Of a stretch of 64,000 nt of DNA, positions 39,501 through 54,500 are shown piece by piece (within the stretch, counting starts at the first letter, position 1; every line of letters begins with the position of its first letter). The DNA is taken from the NCBI GenBank assembly GCA_032622095.1, contig CP136069.1, forward strand, positions 17,683,326 through 17,747,325, given 5' to 3'. Below the pieces are notes generated by a model. It ran no database searches, was not told the origin of the DNA, and saw nothing but the letters and a program-made list of their open reading frames with translations. This DNA is from Siphonodentalium dalli (taxonomy: Eukaryota > Mollusca > Scaphopoda > Gadilida > Siphonodentaliidae). The translations under genes were made by a program, and so were the position numbers.

Positions 39501-42500
39501 TGTTCTGCCGACAGTTCTGGTCATTCAAAGCAACTTCACATTTATTCTGAAGAATGATCATCAAAAAATGTGAAAAGACATGAAGAAAGCAGGTCAGCGA
39601 GAGTCGATGCGACGGTTGTCTCGGTTTCCACTATTTGGCGGCTCTAGACGTATACATGGGATATGTTGCGCGGCTTTATGACCAATCAACGACGCTGTTA
39701 CTTGCAGTAATGGCGGAGAAACATAACTATGCTGGCCGTCAGAGGATCAGACCCGGAAGAAATTTATAATGAAGGTTTGTTGGTCTCACTGTGTGCGGGA
39801 AAGTGTCCTTAATCATATAGCTAAAATCCGCATTGAGCAAAAGTTTCAATTCAAAATGATGGCAGCTGGTATCGAAAAATGCTGAATTTCTGTGGTAGGT
39901 GCAAAATAAATATTCACCGTAACTGTCAAGAGCGTCATCGGGCGAATCGCCAAATTCACTACTATACCAATTCAGCTTAACCTTACTGTCAAATGTTTGA
40001 TACATCCATAGCCTTGAAACCTATATTTCACATCTTCCTTAAATATCACAATAGCTATATAGATATGCATATATTTATGCTCGTCCTAACGGTAATCCAT
40101 AAACACATACGCTGAAAGATGTTATTCGACATAATGCAAACTCAATTTTGTTTCTCATCATGTACAAACGTTTCTGTTATCGCCTTTTTGTCATTTTATA
40201 ACAATTTATTGACAATTTTGTACGGGATAGGGGCTACCTAAGTTGAAATAACTTGTTCCCCGATGCCTTTTGTATATTTATATACGAATAAAATATGTTT
40301 AAAGTAAAGTAAATAAATATACACAAACAACGTTTTCTATACTATAATATAATAGAGGAATACTCACATATTTGGCATATATATTTAAGGATGGCTTCGC
40401 CGCCAACTTTATACGCAGAACCTCCAGCATCATTCCACTTGAGTAAGCCTCTGTCTCCGTGCCTCGATCCGATCCTGTATAAATTGATATCCGTTACAGA
40501 CTGTGGAATACCATAATAAATGTGCTCAATTAAAATATCACCGCAACTATGGGCAAAAACGATGGGATGACTCAAGTGCCAGTGATAGATCGGACGAGCA
40601 TTGTATATCCCTTCACATGCTGTACAGTGTATAGAATATCCCTTACCATGATGTACAGTGTATTGCATAACCCTTCCCATGCTGTACAGGAAATATAACC
40701 CTTTCATGACGGGATCTTCCTGGAATTTTGGGAAAAACATGTGTCAATGAATGATCTTATAATGCGAGTCGACCATAGGTCGCCTCTGATGAATGATCTT
40801 ACAATGCGAGTCGACCATAGGTCGCCTCTGATATACAAGAAAATGCATTGGCATAACAAATTTTATATTATGTTTTATAATTGCTAAAGAATGCATGAAA
40901 AAATGATAAAAAATTGTTAAATAATGTAAAAAATAATGATGAAAAAATGTTAAAGAAAGTAAGAAAATAAAGAATGTAAAAAATATAAAATATGGTAAAA
41001 CATTGTTCAAAAATGTAAGCAAAACTGCTAAAAAAAATGGTAAAATTTCTATAGAATGTAATAAAAAAAGAAAAAGAAAAACTGCTAAGAACATGATACA
41101 ATTTGTCGTGAAAGAGTTAAACAGTGATGTTGTTATATGTCCGATTAATTCACCCTCATGACCTTATTATAAATCATCATTTTATTGCAAAGATTGAATG
41201 GGAATGACATACATTGATGACCACTACATATGACATACCACAGCATGATTCTGTCCTCAATATTGCCGTTCCAGTCATTCGGCTCACCTTCATTCCAGTC
41301 AAAGTAAGTCATTTGCTCTCCTAAAATCGATTAAATAAGTCCACTTAGATATTACGACCTGGTGTGTACTAGGAGCAGCCAGACTAACTGAGTCACTGTA
41401 TACTCTACGAACAAATTAAAAAGGACATGGCTCATTCGAACCTACAAATTCGTTTATACGTAATTTGGAGCGACGTATACGATAGGTCGGACAAAAAACA
41501 ACGAACTATTGATATACTGGCTTCATATGCTTTGAAAAACACTTGACAAAGTCACAGCCATTTTCAGCCGTTTTCAACTTTTCGCTAGAAGTCAGACAAA
41601 AGGTCTTTATTGCTCCCATAGCAGCAATAGACTACCAAGGAACGCTCTTTCTGTTCCATGTCGTGTAAATGGCTGTTTTGTGTTTGGGACCCAAACACCG
41701 TATTCACAGTTGTATTTTTCATTACTTCAATGCGTCTTTTTTGGTTACATAATGCTCGTAGACAGGTACATGTATCTATCGACCTATTTCGATACTGAGA
41801 AAAATTCAAAATAATTTTATGTGTATTTTGGAGCGCAAAACGCCAAGTGGCTTTCAAATGTCAAACACAAACAAGATTCGTAGTTCATTGCAGAACGCAA
41901 AAATTGAAATCGAGGTCACTATCACCAAACCCCTTGGAGCAGGTTATTCCCATAGGCCCCCTGGTGCGACAATACTACAATGAGTATTTACCTTAATACA
42001 ATGTTTATATCGGACTTGCGATCAAAATTCATCAATATCCACTGTACATAAGATATTTCAATATACCCAGTTCTTTAGACCATATTAGCACCCTTAATTT
42101 GGTGTAAGTCCCGCATCGATAGGGGGAGATTACCAAAGATATATATAAATATGTGTACACTTTCTAAACCGGACAAACCCTTGCACAGATTCCCATCAAA
42201 TTTAGCAAGTACTACTGCATAATTTGTTCAGCTGGGATCACACAAATAGGACCACTCATGCAAACTCCCTAAGTGATGCATTACCCTGGTCCCGTTCTGA
42301 GTCAATTCAAAAGAAATCTTCTTGAAGATTATTATATATATTTTAGACAGAGTCTCACAGATGAATGTTCAAAAACGGGAAGTAATAAGATACGAACATA
42401 CCGACTTTTCAAACGTATAGTACGAAATAGAACCTTATCTTCTTCACATAATATCAATAGAAAATAGCATATTTTCACTAGACTGCGAATAAATAATCAT

Positions 42501-45500
42501 ACATTGGCTATTGAAAAAGGACCCCACACTCAGCCGCCGACGGAATTGGAACAAAGACTCTGTATATTTTGTTCCGATGGTGCTATTGAAGACGAAAAGC
42601 ACTTTCTTTTAGAATGCAGTGCTTAGCGCACACCACATATCGAACTCACAAACATTATGAAGCCACAATTCCCAGACTTTGAAAGCATGACCCAAACTGA
42701 ACAGCATGTCAAATTCTTATCCAACAATACTTCAAATACATGCACTTCAATTTGTCATATGATCCGAAGATTATTCTCCGCACGCGATGAGCATTGTAAT
42801 ATAAATCAACGAATAGATACAGACGAGACGATCATAAGCACATTCAGCTTTACTGATGTTATACATTACCATTTATTAATATCATTTATTATATATTGTT
42901 CAATACACAAATGTACAATTAGTATATGTTATTATGTATGCATACTGTCCTTATAAGGATGTTTTGCCAATAAAAGTATCTTATCTTATCTTATCTTATC
43001 ATGGTGAATCATTGTGACAAGTGGAATTCTTCAGTAGTACTCTGCTATGTTTGATGGGAATCTGTTCAAGGGTTTGTCCGATTTCGAAAGTGTGCACATA
43101 TTCATATATATCTGTATATCTGTGGTCATCTTCCATGCATTGACGCGGGAGATGCACCAAGTTAAAGGTACGATTATGGTCTAAAGAACTGGGTATGTGG
43201 CATTATCTTATGCACAGGGGCTATTGATGAATTTTGATCGCAAATACGTTTGCTAAATAAAGGTGATTGATTTATTTATTGCAAAAGTCACACAACAGTG
43301 AAACAAGCAAAACTTATATACACTATGTACACACATTTGGATATCACATTCATCATTGTTCATTTCATATACATATGCATGTTTATATATTGAGCAGTAA
43401 TTAAATTGGATTACATAATAATAGGCGACAAACTGAACAAGTATGATAATTACATGTGTTCACCCATAATAATAAATGATTTCGCTCATTAGAATAGTCC
43501 GATAGATATAAACCTTGTATTAAGGTTTTTCTTATTGTAGTGTTGTCGCACCAGGGGACCTATGGTTATTCCACCATTATGGATGCCCTGAACTTACAGA
43601 ATAGTGCATATCACAGGTATACGATTTACACACGTGTATCACTCTAATGGGTGTGTCATGTTTATCGTATTGAGATACACACTTGCGCCACCCAAAATTC
43701 AATTGACTGTGTTGGATTTGAGTAGTGAATTGAGTTATATACAGGAAGGCATATCAAAAATAAATGTTTCTTTGTCATGCCTTTGGCCAGTCACGAAATT
43801 ACGAAATATATGTTGCCCAGAAAACATCCCCCCTCTTATTATCGGGATTAAAGAGCAGTGACAGAAAAACATGGTTCTTATTTTTTCACATAAATCATTG
43901 TCAAACACGCGAATTTTGTCCCACACAACTAGGGCCTACCCCATCGCTATTAATGTTAGTAAATATGATGTACGCTGTTGATATGTATAATTCGACACGA
44001 CCGGGGTCCCAACAAGAACAGATATACATGTACTAATTCATAATGTAACATTCACCGTTAACCCATTTCCAGTTATCAACTTCATGTCCACCGATCCAAT
44101 GAGCATGGTGTGTGCTGGCGACCATATTCGCAATAACTGCGTTCGTGGAATAATCTTTGATCGTTGCCAATGTTGCATTTTGTCCAGCACATAAGATAGC
44201 AGCGTCTTCCCATGATGATTTGTGTTCGTTGAGTGAGTAACATCGACTACCAATCAGAGTGTACCCATCCGTGCAGTACGTATCTCCTGAAATGTGAAGA
44301 GGCAATCGAAATTACAACACCGATGATGGGAGGTGCGCTGGCGTAACCTTCAAGAACATATGCCAATGCATTTTATTTTATATGCGAGTCGACCATAGGT
44401 ATCCGCGCATACATAAGAGAATGCATTGGCCTAACATTTTTTATTATAAATTTTTCTTACATTCTTTAATAATTTGTATCGTTTTTTAAATAATTTTTCT
44501 TACATTAGTTAACAATTTTTATAATTTTTTGTATAATTTTAATTACATTCTATAACAATTTTTATCATTTTGTATTACATTCTTTAACAATTTTGTCATT
44601 TTTTATAATTTTTCTTACATTCTTTATCAATTTGTATAATTTTTTCTTACATTATTAAACAATTGTCTAATTTTTATTTTTTATTTTATCTAACATTTTT
44701 AATAATAATACAAAAAGTTTTCGTTGAGTTGAGCACATAAGATAGCAGTACGCATATCCTGAGATGTGAAGAGGCAATCGAATCTACAATACCGATACAA
44801 ACGAACTGTATTGAGGTATATATAATGGAAGGGTATATGTTTTATCTGGGGGATGGTCAGGTAATAACAGCGCTGACGGCAGGCAGACGGAATGGTAGTA
44901 CCAGCACAGAAGAATTTCTATTCAACGGCGTGAAATGTTCAGATAATAAGTTCAACAAAAAGCCATTTGTTGAAATTATCATCTGAACATTTACTAAAGA
45001 AACTTAAGTTATCTCTTCATATAACAATTTTGAAATAGAAATAAAAAAATTATAAAAATTGTAAAAGAATGTAAGAAATAAATGATAAAAAAAATGATAA
45101 AATTATTAAAGAATATAAGAAAATATTATAAAAATTGCTTTAGAACGTACGAAAAAAATGATAAAGAAAATTTTAATTTTTTTTAAGTAATGTAAGAATA
45201 AATGATTTGTTTTTAAATTGATAAAAATGATAACTAATGTTTAGGCCAATATGCGTCGACTCGCATATAAAAATAATGCATTGGCACATAGTTTTAATGT
45301 TGCGCTAGCGCAGCTCCCGTCATGAAAGGGATAATTTAAAGATGGATTATTTCTTCATATAACAATTTTTATATATCGATTCGTGGGTATAAAATTAAAT
45401 ACGAATTGAAGACCCATGTCCGGAAACGCAACTATCGATTAATATTGATTTCATTCCGAATATTTTATTATAAATTGAGATGATTAAATAGTAATCTGCT

Positions 45501-48500
45501 ATTACTGAACTTTAAGATCGTGATCAAAACTAGCATATATTCTAGGTATTATGTAATTGGCCAACGAACACCACATACACTCCATACATGGGTGTCATAC
45601 ATTGTGTAATATACACGAAGTCGGAATTCGATAGCCATGTTAAAACGAGTCGCTTGAGCAAACCAAATTAAATGAATAATAGATACATGTAGAACATTCA
45701 CAAAAATAAACAAGCATGCTATTTGTATTACACTGTATACGAAAATTGTTTTACCAGTAACGGAGTACTGTAAAAGTGTTTGGAATCCGCGATTTTTGGT
45801 CATAATTAACTTGAGAAAGTACAGAGTCGAGTAACTGTTCTCGAGAAATTAAGCACCCAACTGGCTTATTTTAATGGGCGTAATAAGCTCGACTTGCATT
45901 ATTTAACCTCGATAGACGCTGTTGTGGTTTTTAAAAACCCCTATATTGGGGATTATTTCCATACGAAATAAGCCCATATTGTCATTATTTATTCCACCTG
46001 TTTTTCAATGACATTATAAGTTCATTTTGGACTGAAAATAACCCGTATAAACCACACAGTGGCCTACCAGATGTACGCTCATTATAAACCACACCGTGGC
46101 CTACCAGATGTTCGCTCATTATAAACCACACCGTGGCCTACCAGGGGTCAATACTATGAAACTTTTTCTTTGTAAGAATCTACAATTGTTTGTAAGAAAT
46201 AACAATTTATCATTCCGCCAATACTATGAACCTACGATTACAAACATAAATCACAAATAGTACGTGTTCTTTGTATTTACAAATATCTCCAATCACACAG
46301 AATGTTCGAGTACTATGAAACATAATTCGCACCCTTAATACGGATAATATATATATCTATGATACGCAGGGACGTGGCGACAAGGGGTCGATTCACCCCC
46401 TCGGGAAAATATTTTGTCAGCTGGAAATTTCAAGTACAACCCACAGGGACGTCGCGACAAGGGGGTTGGGTTATGTTTTTCGCTCCAAACATTTTATCAA
46501 CACGTTCAACAGCTGGAAATTTGATACCTGAAACAACATGAATTGGAAATTTTACAACAACAATAGGTTGAACTTGTTCTGTTATTTTTTTTTCCCAACA
46601 ATTTATTAGGGGGTATGTTTTGTTTTAGACCAACATTTGCATATTTACCTCCTTTGGTCAAAAGTTTGGATTGAAATGGCCTATATTTAGAAATTGTCAA
46701 ACCTTATGGGGTGTCAGCTTGGATGTGATGTAGCAGTATGTGTTCCTTGTAACTACTGAAATTACCCAATTTATTCAAAGTTACAACGTTAAGAACTTGT
46801 CTAGAATGTCTATATAGGGTGTCAAACATAAATTGTCGATTTTCACATCCTTAAACCAGAGCATATAACCATCTGATTCGCAGGGATGTAGCCCCCTTAT
46901 GAAAATGTGTTATCAATGGAAATCTCATAAACAGGGACATGGCGATAGTGGTCTTGGGAACACGATGCCTGGCACATTACAGCTGTTCAGAATAGGATGG
47001 GGCGAGTAGCCGCCAAATCGTATGAGTCACAACATCTCTGACAAAAGTTAGTGATTAATACAAATAGTGAGTGATACTTGCGGAATATAGCCAACATTAG
47101 CATGTAACATGTACTTACCATAATCAATGATATATCCAAGAATGGATAAAAATGAAGCGTGTTCCCAATGTGAGTATGATTTTTCACTCAAGAATGCCTT
47201 GCGGATTATCCTTTGAGTTTCAATCGTCGACGCGAATGCATTTGGTCACGGTAAAGGACACGAATACGAAGATGCAAGCACATTTTTCATAAATGACTTG
47301 AGCATAAATGCAGTGACGTGGAAAGATGCTCTTTTGTTTTCGAAACGTCGATATCCAACTGTATCCCCACCCCTCAATTATAAACAATTATAAAATTAAT
47401 TACCCCGGTTGGCTTCTGATTTTCAAGCTGTAACAGTAAGTTGTGCACCCCCGCCCCTTGGATTGGACATATTGACTAAATATGACTAACTTAGTGTTAG
47501 TCACAAACGTTTTGAGTAACTTTGGTCAATTATTGGAATTATTTGCACATAATTCAGAAACTTTAATTTACGCCTTCCAATTGACTAAGAAAAGTCCCCA
47601 TTTCTTAGTCGTTATGACTAACATCACCCTAGTAATTTTGATTAATGTTATGCCTCAGTCATGTTGGCTGAACTAAGTCAGTCATCCTGAGGAAAAACGT
47701 TTGACTAACATATGTTAGTCATATTGACTAAGTTTTGTTATCAGCGTAGAAAAATTAAAATACTTTCCTCTTGATATACGATTCCATCGTTATGTGGAAT
47801 TTATAGGCATTGTTTTGTTCAAAGGGTGCATATGGAAATTATAGGATGGACACCCCGTCGCCAAACTGAGCCCATATAGCCACGTCCCTATCTAGATATA
47901 TTATAAGATATCGGAGCAGTTTGAAATTATAAAATGACACTCCTATTGGTTTGGTTTGGTTTATTAGGGTTTATCAACGTTCTAGTCGCTATGCCACACA
48001 CGACGTTGTCAATTTTACGGGTTGTTGAAAGACCACCCAGAGGCTCGATTTCACCGAGAAATCGTCCCACTGCGTGTAGAAACCACCGACCCCCGGAAAG
48101 CATCTGACAAACTTGCCCAGATACACGATTCCGGTCACCCTCCATATGACGGGGTTAGAACCAGCTTCGTCAGCGCTGGACGGCATGTAACAGTGTAGTG
48201 CACCTGTCATTCTACCGACTGGCACTCTACCGCACCAATCCTATAACCGAGACCATTAGCACGTCCCTGCTTCGATACACCCCTCCCGATAAAATGGAGC
48301 CACGCTACTGCCTCGATGTGTTATGATAAGAGTAGCGGATCAGTTTGAAATAATAGGATGGTCACAATATATACAATGCTATACCATCAAAATATAATAT
48401 TTTATTTTCACAAACTGAATGATTGTAAATTTGTAATTTGTGAAAACAATGATACCAAAAGGTTTGTAGTACTCGGTATTACACTGACTTGTACTTACAT

Positions 48501-51500
48501 ATACACACTACAAACGAACCGTTTAATTGTTAACTTGCGCAGACAAGTGGTCATCAACTTAGCAATCCGTGAACCGATTGGATAGCTCGGATAAGCGTTC
48601 ACCTCTCAACTTATGATTGGTTATTTCTTTTGTAACTTTGGCCCGCCGTGATTCAATATATTGTTAATCACTCACAGGCAAAAGTTTGTCCGTAAGCAAT
48701 CTACAATAATCAACAGTAGATCTTTGTGAAATTTGCGAGATTTTGTTAGCTCATCGTTTCATAGTACCGGCGTTCTCACTAATCACAATATGATAGCACG
48801 CATTGTAACTTCCCCATATAAATTGTTGTCAGTTATTTTAGCTCTATATACATGTCCGTCTAATTTGAACTGGTATTCAGATAACACTGATAACATGTGC
48901 ATGGGAGCAGAGTGGGGAGTTAGTTTTTACAGCTGCCTTTTAGGGGTTTCACCTCTCGCCCAGTCTAAGGTATTACAATAATACGGCTAAATTTTCTGTA
49001 CTATGAAACCACTGTGACAGTTAACACAAATTTGTAATTACAAATTAATAAATACAATTTGTATTTACAGGTATAAAATTGTTCATAGTATTGACCCCAG
49101 ATGTACGCTCATTATGATGTGTTTATACTGTGGTCCGCGCCAGTGATCACACTAACAGGTTAGTTCCACTGTGGGCTTGATTCAGAATCGCAGATCCAAT
49201 GTGAACCTATCTGCACGAGGATTTGTTTGAGCTTGATTGAGAATCACAGGTCCAATGTGAACCTATATCTGAATCACCTGTCCAATGTGAACCTATATCT
49301 GAATCACCTGTCCAATGTGAACCTATATCTGAATCACCTGTCCAATGTGAACCTATATCTGAATCACCTGTCCAATGTGAACCTATATCTGAATCACCTG
49401 TCCAATGTGAACCTATATCTGAATCACAGGTCCAATGTGAACCTATATCTGAATCACCTGTCCAATGTGAACCTATATCTGAATCACCTGTCCAATGTGA
49501 ACATATATCTGAATCACAGGTCCAATGTGAACCTATATCTGAATCACCTGTCCAATGTGAACCTATATCTGAATCACCTGTCCAATGTGAACCTATATCT
49601 GAATCACAGGTCCAATGTGAACATATATCTGAATCACCTGTCCAATGTGAACATATATCTGAATCACAGGTCCAATGTGAACCTATATCTGAATCACCTG
49701 TCCAATGTGAACCTATATCTGAATCACCTGTCCAATGTGAACCTATATCTGAATCACAGGTCCAATGTGAACATATATCTGAATCACAGGTCCAATGTGA
49801 ACATATATCTGAATCACCTGTCCAATGTGAACCTATATCTGAATCACAGGTCCATTGTGAACCTATATCTGAATCACAGGTCCAATGTGAACATATATCT
49901 GAATCACCTGTCCAATGTGAACCTATATCTGAATCACCTGTCCAATGTGAACATATATCTGAATCACAGGTCCAATGTGAACCTATATCTGAATCACCTG
50001 TCCAATGTGAACCTATATCTGAATCACAGGTCCAATGTGAACATATATCTGAATCACAGGTCCAATGTGAACATATATCTGAATCACAGGTCCATTGTGA
50101 ACCTATATCTGAATCACCTGTCCAATGTGAACATATATCTGAATCACCTGTCCAATGTGAACCTATATCTGAATCACCTGTCCAATGTGAACATATATCT
50201 GAATCACAGGTCCAATGTGAACCTATATCTGAATCACCTGTCCAATGTGAACCTATATCTGAATCACCTGTCCAATGTGAACCTATATCTGAATCACAGG
50301 TCCAATGTGAACCTATATCTGAATCACAGGTCCAATGTGAACCTATATCTGAATCACAGGTCCAATGTGAACCTATATCTGAATCACAGGTCCAATGTAA
50401 ACCTATATCTGAATCACAGGTCCAATGTGAACCTATATCTGAATCACCTGTCCAATGTGAACCTATATCTGAATCACCTGTCCAATGTGAACCTATATCT
50501 GAATCACAGGTCCAATGTGAACATATATCTGAATCACCTGTCCAATGTGAACATATATCTGAATCACAGGTCCAATGTGAACCTATATCTGAATCACCTG
50601 TCCAATGTGAACCTATATCTGAATCACCTGTCCAATGTGAACCTATATCTGAATCACAGGTCCAATGTGAACATATATCTGAATCACAGGTCCAATGTGA
50701 ACATATATCTGAATCACCTGTCCAATGTGAACCTATATCTGAATCACAGGTCCATTGTGAACCTATATCTGAATCACAGGTCCAATGTGAACATATATCT
50801 GAATCACCTGTCCAATGTGAACCTATATCTGAATCACCTGTCCAATGTGAACATATATCTGAATCACAGGTCCAATGTGAACCTATATCTGAATCACCTG
50901 TCCAATGTGAACCTATATCTGAATCACAGGTCCAATGTGAACATATATCTGAATCACAGGTCCAATGTGAACATATATCTGAATCACAGGTCCATTGTGA
51001 ACCTATATCTGAATCACCTGTCCAATGTGAACATATATCTGAATCACCTGTCCAATGTGAACCTATATCTGAATCACCTGTCCAATGTGAACATATATCT
51101 GAATCACAGGTCCAATGTGAACCTATATCTGAATCACCTGTCCAATGTGAACCTATATCTGAATCACCTGTCCAATGTGAACCTATATCTGAATCACAGG
51201 TCCAATGTGAACCTATATCTGAATCACAGGTCCAATGTGAACCTATATCTGAATCACAGGTCCAATGTGAACCTATATCTGAATCACAGGTCCAATGTAA
51301 ACCTATATCTGAATCACAGGTCCAATGTGAACCTATATCTGAATCACCTGTCCAATGTAAACCTATATCTGAATCACAGGTCCAATGTAAACCTATATCT
51401 GAATCACAGGTCCAATGTAAACCTATATCTGAATCACAGGTCCAATGTGAACCTATATCTGAATCACAGGTCCAATGTGAACCTATATCTGAATCACAGG

Positions 51501-54500
51501 TCCAATGTGAACCTATATCTGAATCACAGGTCCAATGTGAACCTATATCTGAATCACAGGTCCAATGTAAACCTATATCTGAATCACAGGTCCAATGTGA
51601 ACCTATATCTGAATCACAGGTCCAATGTGAACCTATATCTGAATCACAGGTCCAATGTAAACCTATATCTGAATCACAGGTCCAATGTGAACCTATATCT
51701 GAATCACCTGTCCAATGTAAACCTATATCTGAATCACCTGTCCAATGTGAACCTATATCTGAATCACAGGTCCAATGTGAACCTATATCTGAATCACAGG
51801 TCCAATGTAAACCTATATCTGAATCACAGGTCCAATGTGAACCTATATCTGAATCACAGGTCCAATGTGAACCTATATCTGAATCACAGGTCCAATGTAA
51901 ACCTATATCTGAATCACAGGTCCAATGTGAACCTATATCTGAATCACAGGTCCAATGTAAACCTATATCTGAATCACAGGTCCAATGTGAACCTATATCT
52001 GAATCACAGGTCCAATGTAAACCTATATCTGAATCACCTGTCCAATGTGAACCTATATCTGAATCACCTGTCCAATGTAAACCTATCTGCACGAGGATTT
52101 GTTTGAGCTTGATTGAGAATCACAGGTCCAATGTGAACCTATATCTGAATCACAGATCCAATGTGAACCTATCTGCACGAGGATTTGTCGGTTGTTCTGC
52201 TTATTAGTTACGATCCGGTTGTTAACCCTTTACCCAACAAACCGGCCATAACCGGCCAAATAAAGCTTCAACAGCCTAAAATATCTTCGGTCTGTCTCAA
52301 TAGAACCATACAAATATGGATATCATTGGAACCGGCTCCTTGACCACATTGTGATAGTTACAGTTAGCCCTGTGCCAATGCATTCTCTTATATATGCGAG
52401 TCGACCATAGGTCGCCTCGCATATATAAGAGAATGCATTGGCCTAAAAAAAATCTTTTTTTAACACTTTTTACCATTTTTTCTTACATTCTTTAACAATT
52501 TTATAATTTTTAATGTGTTAAGCCAATGCATTCTCTTATATATGCGAGGCGACCTATGGTCGACTCGCATATATAAGAGAATGCATTGGCACAGGGCCCT
52601 TCTGTTGGGTAAAGGGTTAACCCTTTCATAGCTAAATATCCATTTCCGAGTAGTTACCTTTAAACGGACATAGCTCATTCGAGATTCCAAATACTGTCCA
52701 CGGAATTAGGATTGAGGTACACGACAGGTTGATAAATACACGAAATATTGATATACCGGCTTTACATACTCTAACATTTACTTTCCAAGGTCACAGCCAT
52801 TTTCCAGCTGTTTTCAATTTATCACGCATAAGTGAATTAAACTCTCTTTATTTCTACCATATTAGGGATAGACCAACACGGAACGCTCTTTTCTGTTCCA
52901 TGCCGATCACAATTATAATATACAATAGAATAGGTGAATAATAATTGTACCCACCCAGGTTGATACTTTGAAGTATATTTTCAAGTCGCATTAATTAATT
53001 AATGCGCCGGTTTAATCTGGTATCAATGGTACTGTATAGATGTTTATATTTCATGGACATATACCGGTATATAACAATTAAATGTATATGCCACGCCCTG
53101 TTACTGAAACCATGTCATTTGGACCTTGCTGGTTAAAAGCACAGATGGCATTCGTTATAGGTTATAAATGAGAAATAACAGTTACCAAATTATAACATTT
53201 TGCAACGAATATACTAATATTACTGTACTATAATGATAGTATGAATGCCATATTATCCTCAAAACACACAGTGTGTGAGTCGGGCGTTTGTTTATATACA
53301 GCATGTAAGAGTGAGCGATAAGCACAAGTCTCAACACCATGGAAATGTTTTTAGGAGAATGATTCACGGTGACCCACTCAACGCAGAAATCTTGAAAGGT
53401 GAGGGTCAGCTAGCGCCATACTGATATGTTATACACAATTTGGTGCATGGGGTATCCCCGGTGATGACTGTTTTGTCTATCGCATACTCTTTACATACGG
53501 TTTGTTACATAGCATTGGGTTTATTTACATGCCAATAGCACTTAATACAACTGTCAGTTATTTAAATCCAGCGTTTAGGTTCATTGTACTGAGCACATCT
53601 GGTGGGCTGTTGTTTGTGTTGGACCTAGATCATGCCATTAATCTCTACTCTGGCTAACGCCCGTAGAGATCATATTCCACCAGTACAAAACCGTTTTTTT
53701 TAAGTGTTGACACAGAACCTTATAAAGTAGAAAAGATAACGTGGGGAATATATTTCTTTGTTGTTATTTGTTCCTTAATAATGTACTTCACTGAAGGTGA
53801 AGGTCCCAACTCGAAATTACATGCTTTTCTCTGACTTTTGTGAGACAATATCGCAATAAACATTGAATTAATTACCCAGGAGAAATTCAATAATTGTAAG
53901 CGACGAAAGGCAAAATCGCTCATAAATTCACTTAAATCGTGAAAATTCGAGCTGGGATCTTCACATGCAGTGAAGTACATTAATAAGAAACACATAATAA
54001 CTAATAACATGTATTCCCTGCGTTATATTTTCGACTATATAAGGTTCCCTGTCAAAACTTCAAAAAGTTCTAATGTTTTGTACACAGGGAGGGGACTGGG
54101 AGGGGGTTGGGGTTGGGGGTGTCTCACCCCCAACTCTGGTCAAAAATTTCAACAGTTGGAAATTTCACACCAACAATAGGTTGAAAATGTTCTTGTAGTT
54201 TGATTTTCAAACAATTTATTGGGGAGAATTTATTGTTTTTTGATCAATATTTGCATATTTTCCTACTTTTTGTCAAAATTTCGGATTGAAATGGCCATCA
54301 GTTGGAAATTTTGCAACCTTAGGGGGGGGGGGTGTCAGGTTGGAAATTTCCGGCACTTGGAAAGCTTGTCCTGGTCCCTCCTCCGTGGCCAGTCAAAAAC
54401 TGCTAGTTAATTTAAGAAAACAATATTGTCCTACATTTGGTCAACATTGTCATTGGAATTGTCATCAGTTGGAAATTTTACAACCTAAAGTGTGGGTGTT

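Larger units (their letters stand above)
41936..43580. mobile_element. Foldback element with about 320-bp inverted arms, carrying nested inserts
   Basis: The left arm (about 41936-42250) contains CCTGGTGCGACAATACTACA and GATTCCCATCAAAT. The right arm (about 43005-43580, minus an insert) contains their reverse complements in reverse order. Between the arms sits a LINE 3' end, and the right arm is interrupted at about 43260-43500. Confidence 0.7.
46145..49097. mobile_element. 2.95-kb TIR element inserted in a tandem repeat
   Basis: The ends GGGTCAATACTATGAA and TTCATAGTATTGACCC are perfect inverted repeats. The flanking 37-bp repeat unit is split between ACCAG on the left and CAGATGTACGC on the right, which suggests a CAG (3-bp) duplication. 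It carries other repeats (TTGGAAATTT family, a TTAGTCA-rich segment, a SINE), so it has been a landing pad. No transposase was recognised. GG..CC ends with a 3-bp duplication are compatible with PIF/Harbinger but this is unproven. Confidence 0.7.

Noticed and set aside
47927-48225. Two overlapping minus-strand ORFs of 72 and 78 aa
   Set aside because: They lie on a tRNA-derived SINE and include its A- and B-box-like sequences.
49207-52106. Two ~960-aa ORFs, one on each strand, over 49.2-52.1 kb
   Set aside because: Both are translations of a 30-bp repeat. The period is a multiple of 3 and the unit lacks stops in one frame on each strand, so no gene is implied.
53720-54010. Minus-strand ORF starting MLLVIMCFLLMYFTACED, signal-peptide-like
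   Set aside because: It lies entirely within a foldback MITE whose inverted arm supplies the start region. No splice or homology support.
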